Notes: generated from the sequence alone by a model not told the origin. Positions 48,116-61,761 are shown, counted from the stretch's first letter. The stretch: 64,000 bases of DNA from Piscinibacter defluvii (GCF_004011805.1 NZ_RCHJ01000015.1:62001-126000), one strand, 5' to 3'. Numbers and translations are program-made.

Positions 48116-49042
48116 ATGAACTACAAGCACCTCCACTACTTCCTGCAGGTCGCCAAGCTCGGTGGCGTGCTGCGTGCCAGCGAACGTCTGCACCTGTCGC
48201 CGCAGACGATCAGCGGCCAGATCCAGTCGCTCGAGGAGGCGCTTGGAACGCCGCTGTTCGCCAAGAGCGGGCGCGGCCTGGTGCTGACCGAGGCCGGCCG
48301 CATGGTGCTCGGCTACGCCGAGGACATCTTCTCGACCGGTGCCGAGCTCGAGGAGGCTGTGCGCGACTACCCACGCAAGGGCAAGCTGCTCGAGTTCCGC
48401 GTCGGCGTGGCCGATGCCGTGCCGAAGACGATCGCCTGCCGGCTGATCGAGCCGGCCTCGCAGCTGCCAGAGCCGGTTCGCATCGTCTGCCGCGAATGGA
48501 AACTGGACACGCTGCTCGGCGAGTTGGCCCTGCACCGGCTCGACCTCGTGATCGCCGATGCGCCCATCCCCTCCGGCGTCAGCGTGCGTGCCTTCAACCA
48601 CAGGCTGGGCAGTTGCGGTGTCAGCTTCTTCGCGGCACCGTCGCTGTTCGATTCGTGCAACAAGCGCTTCCCGGCCTGCCTCGACGGTGCGCCGCTGCTG
48701 ATGCCGGCCGACGACTCGGCGGTCGGCCAGCGCCTGCGCGCGTGGCTGCAGGCGCGGTCGCTGCACCCCCGGGTGGTCGGTGAGTGCGACGACAGCGCCC
48801 TGGCCAAGGAGTTCGGGCGGCGAGGAATGGGCATCTTCGTCGGTCCAACCGTACTCGAGCGGGACATCGAGAAGCAGTACGGCGTGCGCGCGCTCGGCGC
48901 GACACCCGATGTCGTGGAAGAGTTCTTCGCGATCTCGGTCGAGCGCCGCATCACGCACCCGTGCGTGACGGCGATCACCGAGGCGGCGCGCAACGAACTG
49001 TTCGCACCTCCTGCACGGCGGCGCGCCAGGCGTGTTGCCTGA
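48116..49042 (+). CDS. LysR-type regulator, NhaR-like
   Basis: A 308-residue LysR regulator. Its N-terminus MNYKHLHYFLQVAKLGG and the HTH region SERLHLSPQTISGQIQSLEEAL resemble NhaR, the sodium/pH-responsive activator; the effector domain follows. The ATG at 48116 fits LysR N-termini better than the GTG at 48080. It is divergent from the HPF-like operon and probably controls it (and possibly terC). Confidence 0.88.
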   Translation: MNYKHLHYFLQVAKLGGVLRASERLHLSPQTISGQIQSLEEALGTPLFAKSGRGLVLTEAGRMVLGYAEDIFSTGAELEEAVRDYPRKGKLLEFRVGVADAVPKTIACRLIEPASQLPEPVRIVCREWKLDTLLGELALHRLDLVIADAPIPSGVSVRAFNHRLGSCGVSFFAAPSLFDSCNKRFPACLDGAPLLMPADDSAVGQRLRAWLQARSLHPRVVGECDDSALAKEFGRRGMGIFVGPTVLERDIEKQYGVRALGATPDVVEEFFAISVERRITHPCVTAITEAARNELFAPPARRRARRVA

Positions 49043-49229
49043 ACGCGGCGAGCGTCAGCGCGCCGTGTCGAGCAGGATCGCCTGCGTCACCAGTCAGTGA
49101 TCACCGCGGCGGCGAGCGCTGAGTGCGTCGCTTGGACAGGGGCGGCGACCTCCTCCGATGCAGCGCACGCTTGCTGAAACGCACAGCGCGCCACGCATCA
49201 GGCGCGCCGGCCGGGTCTCTTGGGACCCT

Positions 49230-50240
49230 CTATGCCTGCTCGTCCTGCTTCTTCACGCCAAACGGATAGGCACCGCCAGGGGCCCCCTTGGGCGGGATCT
49301 TGAGAGACAGGATCATCGTCACGGCCAGCGTGACCGCGGTGAAGCCGAGCGACAACACCACAGGAATCTTGTAGACGTCGATCAGCAGCATCTTTGCGCC
49401 GATGAACACCAGGACGATGGCCAGACCGTAGCTGAGCAGGTGAAAGCGCTCGTGCATGTTGGCCAGCAGGAAGTACATCGCGCGCAGGCCCAGAATGGCG
49501 AACACGTTGGAGGTGAGCACGATGAAGGGGTCGGTCGTGATCGCGAAGATGGCCGGGATGGAGTCGACAGCGAACACGATGTCGACGATGCCAATGAGCA
49601 GGATCACCACCAGCAGCGGCGTGGCCATCTTGACGCCGCCAACGACGGTGAAGAACTTCTCGCCGTCGTAGTCCGGTGCGATCTTGAATCGCCCGCGGAT
49701 CCATTTCAATGCCGGGTTGTTGTCCAGGTCGGGCTCCTGGCCGGCGGCCCACCACATCTTGACGCCGGTGAACAGAAGGAAGAGGCCGAACACATAGAGG
49801 ATCCAGTGGAACTTCGCGATCAGCCACGCGCCCACCACGATCATTGCTGCACGCAGCACGAGCGCAGCCAGGATGCCGATCATCAGCACGCGCTTCTGGA
49901 ACTCGGCCGGCACCGCGAAGTACGTGAACAACATCAGGAACACGAAGATGTTGTCGACAGCAAGTGCCTTTTCGATCAGGTAGCCGGTCAGGAACTCCAG
50001 CGACTTGGCATTGGCCAGCGAGCGTGCGGCCTCGTCGGTTCCAGCGCCACCGAGGTGCCACCACAGCCACCCCATGAAGACGAACGACACGCCGACCCAG
50101 ACGAGCGACCAGATGGCAGCCTCGCGGGTGCTGACGCGGTGCGCGCCCTGCTTGCTCATCGCAAGGAAGTCGACCAGCAGCGCAACGAGCACGAACGCGG
50201 CGAACAGGGACCACATGAGTGGAGAGCCGGTGGATTGCAT
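49230..50240 (-). CDS. TerC/Alx family membrane protein
   Basis: A 336-residue protein with about nine hydrophobic segments and the TerC motifs SLEFLTGYLIEKALAVDNIFVFL and DIVFAVDSIPAIFAITTDPF with the paired acidic residues. TerC/Alx proteins are linked to tellurite resistance, alkaline response and manganese export. It is on the minus strand. Confidence 0.93.
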   Translation of the reverse strand: MQSTGSPLMWSLFAAFVLVALLVDFLAMSKQGAHRVSTREAAIWSLVWVGVSFVFMGWLWWHLGGAGTDEAARSLANAKSLEFLTGYLIEKALAVDNIFVFLMLFTYFAVPAEFQKRVLMIGILAALVLRAAMIVVGAWLIAKFHWILYVFGLFLLFTGVKMWWAAGQEPDLDNNPALKWIRGRFKIAPDYDGEKFFTVVGGVKMATPLLVVILLIGIVDIVFAVDSIPAIFAITTDPFIVLTSNVFAILGLRAMYFLLANMHERFHLLSYGLAIVLVFIGAKMLLIDVYKIPVVLSLGFTAVTLAVTMILSLKIPPKGAPGGAYPFGVKKQDEQA

Positions 50241-50949
50241 GACTGCCTCTTGAGTGACTCGCAGAGCCGGTCCATTTCTGGATGACGATGTAGCGATCGT
50301 GCGGCCCAGACCCCAGCGTCAGACGCTGGCACTGGACAGAACCGCCTGGCCAGGCCAACCCTCGTTCATCATTGCCTCGTGCAGTCGCGCGCAGGCCGCG
50401 ACAGATGCCGCGTTCGCGACCGGATAGGAAAGCGGCGGCGGGCGACGGCATCGGCACCAGGCTGTCCTGGCCAGGAAGGGAATGTGCTCAGCATCTCGTC
50501 ATTCGCGCATGAGCGTGCGCAACTCTCGCGCTTGACCGAGAAGACGAAGGCGACCACGGGTGCCCGCGCGGACTGTCGGCCCTGCCGCATTGGGCCGCCG
50601 GCACGAACGGCGGCCAAGGTCGAAAGCGCCAACCCTGCCAGGATGGGAGCGATCGCCGAGCCGACGAGTCGCCTCGGCGAGGCGACGAACGTCTCCTTCG
50701 CAACGCGCTGCGGGCACGGGCGATGGAACTCGCTGCAGGGCCGCTGCTGCCGTCCGCCGGCGTTCATGCGGCTGTTGCAGATGAGTGCCGTCGGTGTGGC
50801 GCCGCCGGCCACCTCGGGTCACATCGAGATCATCGGTGGCCGTGACCGCCCTGGCCTCTGCCCGCTCGCTCGCGAGGTCCGTGCCGAATCTGACGGCCCG
50901 TCAGCGACGGCCATGTGGCATGGCCGAACGCGGCGCCGCCTCAGGTGGC
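50241..50949. other. Long gene-free stretch upstream of terC
   Basis: About 700 bases without a convincing gene; open frames exist on both strands but lack family features and ribosome sites. One perfect hairpin, CCAGCGT-CAG-ACGCTGG (50313-50329), lies about 75 bases upstream of the terC start in its leader. No manganese riboswitch consensus was recognised. Confidence 0.4.
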
Positions 50950-51294
50950 TCAGGCGTAGCTGCGCGGCAGCGCGTCCCAGCGGCCGCGCGCGACGGCTAC
51001 CGGGTCATGGGCGCCCAGCCAGGGCCAGAGCGCCTGCGCGGTGCGGCGCACCTGCTCGGCACGGCCCGCCGGCGGGCGGCCGTCGAGCAGCGCGCCGGCG
51101 AAGCGGTCCACCCACAGCAGCTCGCGCTGCGCGCCGGGTGGCGGGCCGGCCCCGTCGTCGTCGGCGCCGCGTCGCGCCCGGTCGAGCCGGTCCATCAGCC
51201 GGGGCAGCTCGTTCCAGCGCCGCGCCTGCGCCAGCACCTCGCGCAGCTCGGCACGCAGTTCCTGATAGCGGCGGGGGGCAGCGAAGGCATCCAT
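50950..51294 (-). CDS. Hypothetical protein
   Basis: A 114-residue, Arg/Ala-rich helical protein starting MDAFAAPRRYQELRAELREVL. No signal peptide or membrane segment; the pattern WNELPRLMDRLDRARRG suggests amphipathic helices. I do not recognise the family. Its stop is 344 bases from the start and codon use fits the genome, so it is probably real. Confidence 0.55.
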   Translation of the reverse strand: MDAFAAPRRYQELRAELREVLAQARRWNELPRLMDRLDRARRGADDDGAGPPPGAQRELLWVDRFAGALLDGRPPAGRAEQVRRTAQALWPWLGAHDPVAVARGRWDALPRSYA

Positions 51295-51381
51295 GCAGGG
51301 CTCCGAGTCGACGCGGGGGCGGGGCGATCGATCCTCGGCGCCCGTCATGACAGCTTGACGACAGGCGCGCCGTCGGCCGGG

Positions 51382-52923
51382 TCACTCCGTGCGATCACCC
51401 TCGTCCGCGTCGTCGTCCGCGTCGTCGTCCTCGTCGTCGCAGTGCAGCGCCAGGCGGAACAGCGAGGTGGTGTCGCTCACCTCGTTGGCCACCGCCACGT
51501 ACACGTGACGGCCGGCGCGGAAGGCGGTCAGGCCCTCCGGCGAGACGTCGCCCTCGCCGACGATGGTGCCGAGGGGGCGCACGTCGCGCGGGTCGGTCAC
51601 GTCCCAGACCACGACCACCGACTTCAGCGTGCGCTCCAGCCCGACGAAGGCGAGCGTGCGCCCGCCCACGCGCAGCAGGGCGACGCCTTCGGGCTCGACG
51701 CCCTTGTTGTCGCTGCGGCCGTCGTCGTACAGGCCGAGCCGGATCGCCTCGCGGTCGAGCGCGCTGCCGCTGTCGAACACCAGTTCGCCGTCGGTGGTGC
51801 GGATCGAGAACGAACGCGCGCCGAAGGCCACCAGCGGGCCGCCGCGCGCCGAATCGACGTTCGAGAAGGTCAGCCGGCCCAGCTCGCTGCCGTCGGGAAC
51901 GTACTCGATGGCGGCGTTGCCGGCCGCACCGCGCCGCTCGTCCTCGCCGTCGCCGCTGCCGTTGTCGCGCGCGTCGCCCTCGTTGGCCATCAGCAGGTAG
52001 CTGCGGCCGCGGTGCGTGTAGGCGGCGATGGCGTCGGGCTGGTAGAGGCCGAAGGCGCTCACGCTGCGCAGGCGGATCTCGCCGTCCTGGTCGTTCGGGT
52101 CGATCTCGTTGCCGGGCCGCGAGAAGTCCTTCAGCCCGAGCGGCAGGATCTTCTCGAAGCGCTGGCGGCGCAGGTCCAGCACCGCGATGCCGTTGGCCTC
52201 CTGCAGGGTCACGTAGGCGCGCTGGCCGTTCGGGTCGACGGCGATGTACTCGGGCTCGGGTCCGTAGGGGCTGTAGGCGGCCGGCTGGGTCGGCAGCGTG
52301 CCGGCGGCCGGGAACAGGCGCAGCCTGTCGTAGCCGGGGAGGGAGGGCTCGATGGCCAGGGTCGTCACGCGCCGGCTGTGCACGTCGACGATGCTCACGC
52401 TGCCGGTCGGATCGTCCGTGCCCTGGCCGGCCGGCGCGGGCCGCGGGTTCGGCGTCGCCTCGTTGGCCACCAGCAGCCGGCGGCCGTCCGGCGTGAAGGC
52501 CAGCATGTCAGGCAGCGCGCCCACCGGTACCGGCGCGCCGAGCTGCCGGCGGCTGCGCGTGTCGTAGAACACCACCACGCCGGGCAGGGTGCGGTCGAGC
52601 GTGTTCTCGATCGCGACGGCGGCCAGGCCGCGGTGGATCGCGACGCTGTTCACCGCGCCGAGATGCGCCAGCGCGATGTGCGCGAGCGGGCTGCCGCTGG
52701 CGCGGTCGAGCACATCGATGCCGAGCACGCCGGCCACCCAGAGCGTGTCGGTGCGCTTGTCGTAGGCCACGATCTCGGCCTTCTGGCCCGGGTTCGCGGC
52801 CTGATGCGCGTATTGCCAGACCCGCTCGGCGCCCAGCGCGTCGGCACGGGCGAAGGGCGCGGCCAGCAGGGCGGCGGTGAAGGCGAGGGCGCGCAGCGGC
52901 GCGGGGCGGTGGAGCACGGGCAT
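51382..52923 (-). CDS. Exported beta-propeller-type protein (choice-of-anchor I family)
   Basis: A 513-residue protein with a signal peptide (MPVLHRPAPLRALAFTAALLAAPFARA). The body has repeated propeller-like segments such as LWVAGVLGIDVLDRASGSP, GSVSIVDVHSRRV and AYVTLQEANGIAVLDLRRQ, plus FEKILPLGLKDFSRPGNEID and LLMANEGDARDNG, typical of the choice-of-anchor I family related to alkaline phosphatase-like proteins. The C-terminus is very acidic (DDEDDDADDDADEGD). The function is unknown, extracytoplasmic. It is convergent with no operon partner. Confidence 0.82.
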   Translation of the reverse strand: MPVLHRPAPLRALAFTAALLAAPFARADALGAERVWQYAHQAANPGQKAEIVAYDKRTDTLWVAGVLGIDVLDRASGSPLAHIALAHLGAVNSVAIHRGLAAVAIENTLDRTLPGVVVFYDTRSRRQLGAPVPVGALPDMLAFTPDGRRLLVANEATPNPRPAPAGQGTDDPTGSVSIVDVHSRRVTTLAIEPSLPGYDRLRLFPAAGTLPTQPAAYSPYGPEPEYIAVDPNGQRAYVTLQEANGIAVLDLRRQRFEKILPLGLKDFSRPGNEIDPNDQDGEIRLRSVSAFGLYQPDAIAAYTHRGRSYLLMANEGDARDNGSGDGEDERRGAAGNAAIEYVPDGSELGRLTFSNVDSARGGPLVAFGARSFSIRTTDGELVFDSGSALDREAIRLGLYDDGRSDNKGVEPEGVALLRVGGRTLAFVGLERTLKSVVVVWDVTDPRDVRPLGTIVGEGDVSPEGLTAFRAGRHVYVAVANEVSDTTSLFRLALHCDDEDDDADDDADEGDRTE

Positions 52924-53067
52924 CGGGAGGCGGCGCGTGGCCGGTGGTGACGGTGCAAGGCGCAAGGCTCGCTGGCGACGATGACAGACGCGTGACGACT
53001 CCATGACGCTGCTGCGCCGCCGGGACGAGTCACGCCCGCGTCATGCGCTGTGCCTAGCCTGCGCGCC

Positions 53068-54318
53068 ATGCCGACTGACGAGACGCCGGCGGCGCTGGTG
53101 TCGGCCGCGCTGCCAGCCCTGCCGGCGCCCCGGCGGTGCGGCCTCGGCGCGCTGCTGGGGGCGCAGTTCTTCTCCGCGCTGGCCGACAACGCGCTGCTCA
53201 TCGTCACCATCGCCTGGCTCGAGCGCGGCGGCCATCCGCCCTGGTGGGCGCCGCTGCTGAAGGTCGGATTCACGCTCGCCTACGTGCTGCTCGCGCCGCT
53301 GGTCGGGCCGCTCGCCGATGCCTTCCCGAAAGGCCGGCTGATGGCCTGGATGAACGCGTTGAAGATCGGCGGTGCGGCGCTGCTCCTGGCCGGCGTGCAC
53401 CCGATGCTCGCGTTCGCGGTGGTCGGCCTGGGCGCGGCGGCCTACGCGCCGGCCAAGTACGGCCTCGTCACCGAACTCGTCGCGCCGCACGCGCTGGTGG
53501 CGGCCAACGGCTGGCTCGAGGTGTCGGTGGTGTGCGCGGTGCTGCTGGGCACCGCGGCCGGCGGCGTGCTGGTGGGCGGGCCCTGGCTGGCCTGGGCCGG
53601 CTCGCTCGAGGCCTCGGTCGGCGTGGTGCTCGGCGCCTACGCGCTGGCCGCGCTGCTGAACCTCGGCGTGCCCGACAGCGGCGCGCGCTACCCGGCGGCC
53701 GACGTGCACCCGCTCGCGCTGTGGCGCGACTTCCTGGCCGCCAATGCAACGCTCTGGCGCGACCGCGACGGCGGCCTCTCGCTGGCCGTGACCACGCTGT
53801 TCTGGGGCGTCGGTGCGACGCTCCAGTTCGTCGTGCTGCGCTGGTCGACCGAGGCGCTCGGCCTCACGCTGGACAAGGCGGCCTACCTGCAGGCCGCCAC
53901 GGCGCTGGGCGTGATCGGCGGCGCGGCGGCGGCGGGGCGCTTCGTCGCGCTCGCGCGGGCGCGCCGCATGCTCGCCTGCGGCGTGCTGCTCGGGCTGATG
54001 ATGCCGGTGGTGGCCGGCGTGCACGACGTGGCGCTCGCCGCCGCGCTGCTGGCCGCCACCGGCGCGGTCGGCGGCCTGCTGGTGGTGCCGCTGAACGCCC
54101 TGCTGCAGCACCGCGGCTGCGTGCTGCTCTCCGCCGGCCGCTCGATCGCGGTGCAGGGCTTCAACGAGAACGCCAGCGTGCTGGCGATGCTCGCGGCCTA
54201 CGCCGCGCTGCTCGCACTGCAGGTGCCCATCGTCACGCTGATGTGGGGGCTGGGCCTCGCGGTGGCCGCCGGCATGCTCGTGCTGATGCGGCGCGCGGGC
54301 CGGCCATTCGATGGGTGA
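53068..54318 (+). CDS. lplT: Lysophospholipid transporter LplT
   Basis: A 416-residue MFS transporter with twelve hydrophobic segments and the LplT pattern QFFSALADNALLIVTIAWLE, GPLADAFPKGRLM and AYAPAKYGLVTELV. LplT flips lysophospholipids inward for reacylation. The partner acyltransferase gene (aas) is not adjacent. The start MPTDETPAAL at 53068 was chosen after the upstream sequence GCGCGCC; no strong ribosome site is seen. Confidence 0.87.
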   Translation: MPTDETPAALVSAALPALPAPRRCGLGALLGAQFFSALADNALLIVTIAWLERGGHPPWWAPLLKVGFTLAYVLLAPLVGPLADAFPKGRLMAWMNALKIGGAALLLAGVHPMLAFAVVGLGAAAYAPAKYGLVTELVAPHALVAANGWLEVSVVCAVLLGTAAGGVLVGGPWLAWAGSLEASVGVVLGAYALAALLNLGVPDSGARYPAADVHPLALWRDFLAANATLWRDRDGGLSLAVTTLFWGVGATLQFVVLRWSTEALGLTLDKAAYLQAATALGVIGGAAAAGRFVALARARRMLACGVLLGLMMPVVAGVHDVALAAALLAATGAVGGLLVVPLNALLQHRGCVLLSAGRSIAVQGFNENASVLAMLAAYAALLALQVPIVTLMWGLGLAVAAGMLVLMRRAGRPFDG

Positions 54319-54423
54319 GATCGGTCGTCGCCGAACGGCCGCGAACGGACCCTCGACGAGGGCACTCGAAACGCTCGCTCCACCGACGGCAGTGCGCCGA
54401 GGTGCCCGTTCCCGGCGGTCCTG

Positions 54424-58055
<3,632 letters not shown>

Positions 58056-58124
58056 CGACTTCCCCCTGCAGGGCACGGCCTGTTCGGGCGAATCTCCATC
58101 GCGGTTCGCCTTGGGCAGGGCCAT

Positions 58125-58467
58125 CGGTTCCGCAGATTATCCCGGGGGACGGGGCCCCGCGAACGATGTCTCGGCCGCCGCACGCATGTCATCCACGGGC
58201 CAGGGCACGCAGCGCGTGGCCGTTCCGGTCCGACGCCGCAGCCGAATCGCGCACGGTGGCCGCGGGCCGGTCGCGGCGACTCATCCCGTCGTCACCGTGC
58301 GGCGCGTCGAGCCACCTGCCTCCAGACCCACACCGCCACAGGCCGCCACGTTCGGCAGCGACCGGAGCCGGACCCGCTGCGGATCGGCGCGGCACCCCAG
58401 GCAGCGGGACAGCGACACGCAGCGGCGACCGCACGCCCCTTCGTCGGCCTCCTGACCCCGGGTGTCG
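58125..58467. other. Gene-free stretch
   Basis: About 340 bases between the kinase and the beta-helix gene; no coding region or regulatory signal was recognised. Confidence 0.35.
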
Positions 58468-60447
58468 TCACGGATACCTGATCACGTACGACGGGTCTTC
58501 GTAGTTGTCCGGGTCGCCCGGATCGGGGATGCCATCGACCTTGGCACCGACACCGTTCACCACGGCGTTGATGGTGCCCGGGCCGCTGAGGTTCTTCGTC
58601 ATCACGTGGACGAGCGAGATTCCCGGACCCCTGGGCACCTCGTAGCCGTTCTGGGTGACGATGGAGGGGTTGTTGCGGTTGAAGCAGTAGACGCCGGCGC
58701 CCCAGAGGCTGTGCTGCTGCACGTGGTCCGCCACCTTGTAGCCCGGATAGCCCAGCGTGCCGTCGGGTCGGTACCACTCGGCCTGGCTCGGCGGGTCGTA
58801 GGGCAGTTCGTTCTGGTACAGGTAGACGCGGCCGCGCTCACCGTTCCAGAGCGTGTTGTAGGTCTGGAAGTGTTCGACGAAGAGCCCGGTCGCCGTGACG
58901 TCGTCACCGTTCACGATCAGGCCCACGGTGCCGATGTTCGTGCGCCAGCGTTCGTTGTCGCCGAACGCACCGTCGGCACGGTTGAAGCCCTCGATCCCGT
59001 GGTCGGCGCGCCAGACCCAGGTGTGGTCGATCAGCACGCCATCGCTGTCGATCTGCATGGCGGTCTGCGTCTTGCCGACATAGGGCCCACCGACACGGAA
59101 GTAGACGTCGCTCAGCGTGATCGGGTTCGCCGGATCGGCCTTGGCGGTGCCGCGTTCGCCGCGCGACTTGCCGACCTGCAGCAGGACCTTCGAGAGGGTC
59201 TCGCCTGCGTCGATGGTGACGCCCGCGATGACGATGCCGGGATTGTCCTTGACCACGAGCGGCGTCGAGCCGCGCACTGCCTTCAGCGTGGCCAGGCCGA
59301 GGCCCAGGACCACGGTGTTCGGATGCCTGACCTCGATCGACGAGTCGATCGGATAGACGCCGGGGGTCAGGAGCAGGTGCCTGCCGCGGGCCAGCGCAGC
59401 GTTGATCGTCTGCACGCGGTCACCGGGTCTGGCGACGAAGAAGCTCGAAAGCGGCAGGCTGCGGCCGGCGGGCAGGCCGGCGGACCACGACGTGCCCTTC
59501 GTGTCGAACCTCGCGTCCGGGACACGCACGAACGCCTGGCCGTCCTTGACGTGCAGATAGGGCTTCTCGCGGCTGACCGGCGTGGTTTCGAGCGTGGTGT
59601 AGGGCGGATTCGGGAAGGTGCTGTCGTCCGGGGCGCCAATGACTCCGGTGAACACCTGGTTCCAGACCGCGTTGGTCCAGACCGCGACGTTGCTGTTTCG
59701 GGTGTACCACTGCTGCTGCGAGCCGTTGATCAGCACGCCTGCGGCGCTGTCCGCGATGAATCCGCCGGACGCGAACGACGGCCCGGTGCAGTAGTCCATC
59801 AGCGACAGGTTGCCGCCCCGCACCTCGACGCGGCGCATCGAGACCGCCTGTGAAACGGCCCAGAAGTTCGACGACGCGGTGCACCCGTCCTGGCCGGAGC
59901 CGTCGACCTGGATCGTGAGGTTGGAAATCCCGCGCCAGAAGTTGTTCAGCGCGAAGCATCCGATGAACTCGGGGTTGCTGGGGTCGTTGAAGCAGCGGTT
60001 GCGCACCTCGACCTTGCCGACGATCGTCACGTCACCCGGCGACTCCCCGAGGCCCATGACCTCGGTGTAGTAGCCGACGTTGATCTGCAACGGCTGCCCC
60101 GGCATGCCGTAGGTGCCGGGCTTGAAGAGCAGGGCGTAGCGGTTTCCACCCATCTCGTCGTCGACCTGGGCGGCCCAGATCGCGTCGGCGGTGGCCTTGA
60201 TCTGCCAGACCGGCATCGACGGGTCGAAGACGACGACGTTGGGTCCGAGGCCCGCGAGGGGCGCGCCGGCCAGCGCGGGCCGCGCGAGGCCGATGCCCGC
60301 CGCAACCATGAGCACGACGAGGATTCCTCGCAGGGCGGCGGCCCATGCGCACCGGACGATCACGGATGGCGTCTCGCGGGTGACCGCGCCTGCCCCGGTC
60401 TTGAGAGTCGAACGGGCGCCCAGGACCAACGATCGAAGGGATTTCAT
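58468..60447 (-). CDS. Exported right-handed beta-helix protein
   Basis: A 659-residue protein with an N-terminal hydrophobic signal segment (GILVVLMVAAGIGLARPALA). Repeated short beta-turn segments (GISNLTIQVDGSGQDG, MRRVEVRGGNLSLMDY, NPITLSDVYFRVGG, GTVGLIVNGDDVTATGLFVEH) give the pattern of a pectate lyase-type beta helix; the pentapeptide-like VIVAGVTIDAG supports it. The C-terminus carries a domain with NRNNPSIVTQNGYEVPRGPGI. A polysaccharide-active or adhesive surface role is likely; the substrate is unknown. The N-terminal basic region before the signal is long. Confidence 0.75.
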   Translation of the reverse strand: MKSLRSLVLGARSTLKTGAGAVTRETPSVIVRCAWAAALRGILVVLMVAAGIGLARPALAGAPLAGLGPNVVVFDPSMPVWQIKATADAIWAAQVDDEMGGNRYALLFKPGTYGMPGQPLQINVGYYTEVMGLGESPGDVTIVGKVEVRNRCFNDPSNPEFIGCFALNNFWRGISNLTIQVDGSGQDGCTASSNFWAVSQAVSMRRVEVRGGNLSLMDYCTGPSFASGGFIADSAAGVLINGSQQQWYTRNSNVAVWTNAVWNQVFTGVIGAPDDSTFPNPPYTTLETTPVSREKPYLHVKDGQAFVRVPDARFDTKGTSWSAGLPAGRSLPLSSFFVARPGDRVQTINAALARGRHLLLTPGVYPIDSSIEVRHPNTVVLGLGLATLKAVRGSTPLVVKDNPGIVIAGVTIDAGETLSKVLLQVGKSRGERGTAKADPANPITLSDVYFRVGGPYVGKTQTAMQIDSDGVLIDHTWVWRADHGIEGFNRADGAFGDNERWRTNIGTVGLIVNGDDVTATGLFVEHFQTYNTLWNGERGRVYLYQNELPYDPPSQAEWYRPDGTLGYPGYKVADHVQQHSLWGAGVYCFNRNNPSIVTQNGYEVPRGPGISLVHVMTKNLSGPGTINAVVNGVGAKVDGIPDPGDPDNYEDPSYVIRYP

Positions 60448-60926
60448 GCTTGTACTGCTCCAGGGTTCGATTGCGTGCCGGGACTGGCCCGCCTTGCGCA
60501 GGCCCGGCCAACTGCGCAAGAAGCCAGCCCATTCTTTGCACCTTCCCGACAAATCGGATCTGGCGTTTACCCGCTCCGCGGGCGCCTCTCGGTGCGACTT
60601 CGCTCGTGGCAGCGCAGGAGCCATCCGGCGCCCGTTGCAGCCGACGGCCGCCGGCATGCACGCCACGCTCTCGAACTCATGAGCGAGCATGGCGGCAATC
60701 CGAGCGTCGCACCTCAGTCGCCGTTGCTTGCCTGACGATGTGCGTACACCGCCTCGGGGCCCGCAGCGGGTGCCTGTGTCACACCCGACGGCTTGCCGAG
60801 GTCACCGCCGCAACGCAGTCCTTGGAGCAGGCCGGCCCGGAAGCAGTGGGTCGCCACCGCGTGGAGTCGAGCCAAAGCGGCCCGCGCGATGGCTGCAAGG
60901 CAGACGTGCGTCACCTGTCCGTCGCG
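60448..60926. other. Gene-free stretch
   Basis: About 480 bases upstream of the beta-helix gene and downstream of the amidohydrolase. Only out-of-frame shadows are seen; it presumably holds the beta-helix gene promoter, but I could not identify one. Confidence 0.35.
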
Positions 60927-61751
60927 CTAGCGCGGGAGGCGATACAGCGCCTTCGCGTTCCCCGACAGGATTCCTTCCCGCAGCGCTGCTGGCGTCCACA
61001 TGTCGAACAGCGCCCGCAACGCGACCGTGGAGGGGCGCTCGCCGGCGGGTCGGGTGTGCGGCCAGTCGGATCCCCAGACGAGCCGGTCCGGCGCAGCGTC
61101 CAGCAGCACCTGGTGGATCCGGCGCGCATCCTCGCATCGCGGCGCGGCCTCCGAGAGGTTCGCCACGCCCGAGAGCTTGACCCACGCCGGCCCGTCCCGC
61201 ATCAGCCGGGCCAGGGAACGCAGGCCCTCGTGCGCCGCGCCCAGCGAGGCGGGCGCGCGGCCCATGTGGTCGATCACGACCGGCACACGACAGCCCATCA
61301 GCCGCTCTTCCAGCGCCGGCAGCAGCCGGCTGTCGGTGAAGAGCTGCAGGTGCAGCGCGCGCTCGGCCAGCCGGTCCTCCAGCGCGTCGAACGCCTCGAA
61401 GGGCACGAAGCCGCCCATGGCCCGTGGATCGCCCGGCTCGAAGTGCGCCAGACGCACGCCGCGCACGCCGGCGGCGACCAACTGGTCCAGCTCGGCGTCG
61501 GAGACGTCGGGCCGCACGGCCGCCACGCCGACCAGCGCACCGCCACCCTCGGCGAGCGCGCCGAGCAACACCCGGTTGTCGGTGCCGTAGATGCTGGGCT
61601 GCACGACCACGCCGTGCGTCACGCCCAGCGGCTCGAGCGTCGCGCGCCACTGCGCGAGCGAGGCGGGCGCGGGCGTGTAGCTGCGCCCGGGCAGCATCGG
61701 CGCCCGATCCGCCGGCGCGATCACGTGGAAGTGGCAGTCGACGGTGCCCAT
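60927..61751 (-). CDS. Amidohydrolase family protein
   Basis: A 274-residue TIM-barrel metal hydrolase of the amidohydrolase-2 type. The metal motif is DCHFHV at the start; VIDHMGRAP and VWGSDWPH are the conserved histidine/aspartate segments. Relatives include 2-pyrone-4,6-dicarboxylate lactonase and other lactone or ring-cleavage hydrolases. It follows two Bug-type binding proteins on the same strand; a role in aromatic acid degradation is inferred. Confidence 0.85.
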   Translation of the reverse strand: MGTVDCHFHVIAPADRAPMLPGRSYTPAPASLAQWRATLEPLGVTHGVVVQPSIYGTDNRVLLGALAEGGGALVGVAAVRPDVSDAELDQLVAAGVRGVRLAHFEPGDPRAMGGFVPFEAFDALEDRLAERALHLQLFTDSRLLPALEERLMGCRVPVVIDHMGRAPASLGAAHEGLRSLARLMRDGPAWVKLSGVANLSEAAPRCEDARRIHQVLLDAAPDRLVWGSDWPHTRPAGERPSTVALRALFDMWTPAALREGILSGNAKALYRLPR

Positions 61752-61761
61752 GGCGCCATGC

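Noticed and set aside
47971-48117. N-terminal extension of the HPF-like protein
   Set aside because: It would run through the divergent promoter region and inverted repeat; the HPF-type domain starts at the GTG at 47970.
50241-50340. Manganese (yybP-ykoY) riboswitch before terC
   Set aside because: A hairpin is present but the conserved riboswitch elements were not found on reading.
50369-50812. 147-codon minus-strand frame upstream of terC
   Set aside because: No ribosome site, no recognisable family, irregular composition and overlapping frames of similar length on the other strand.
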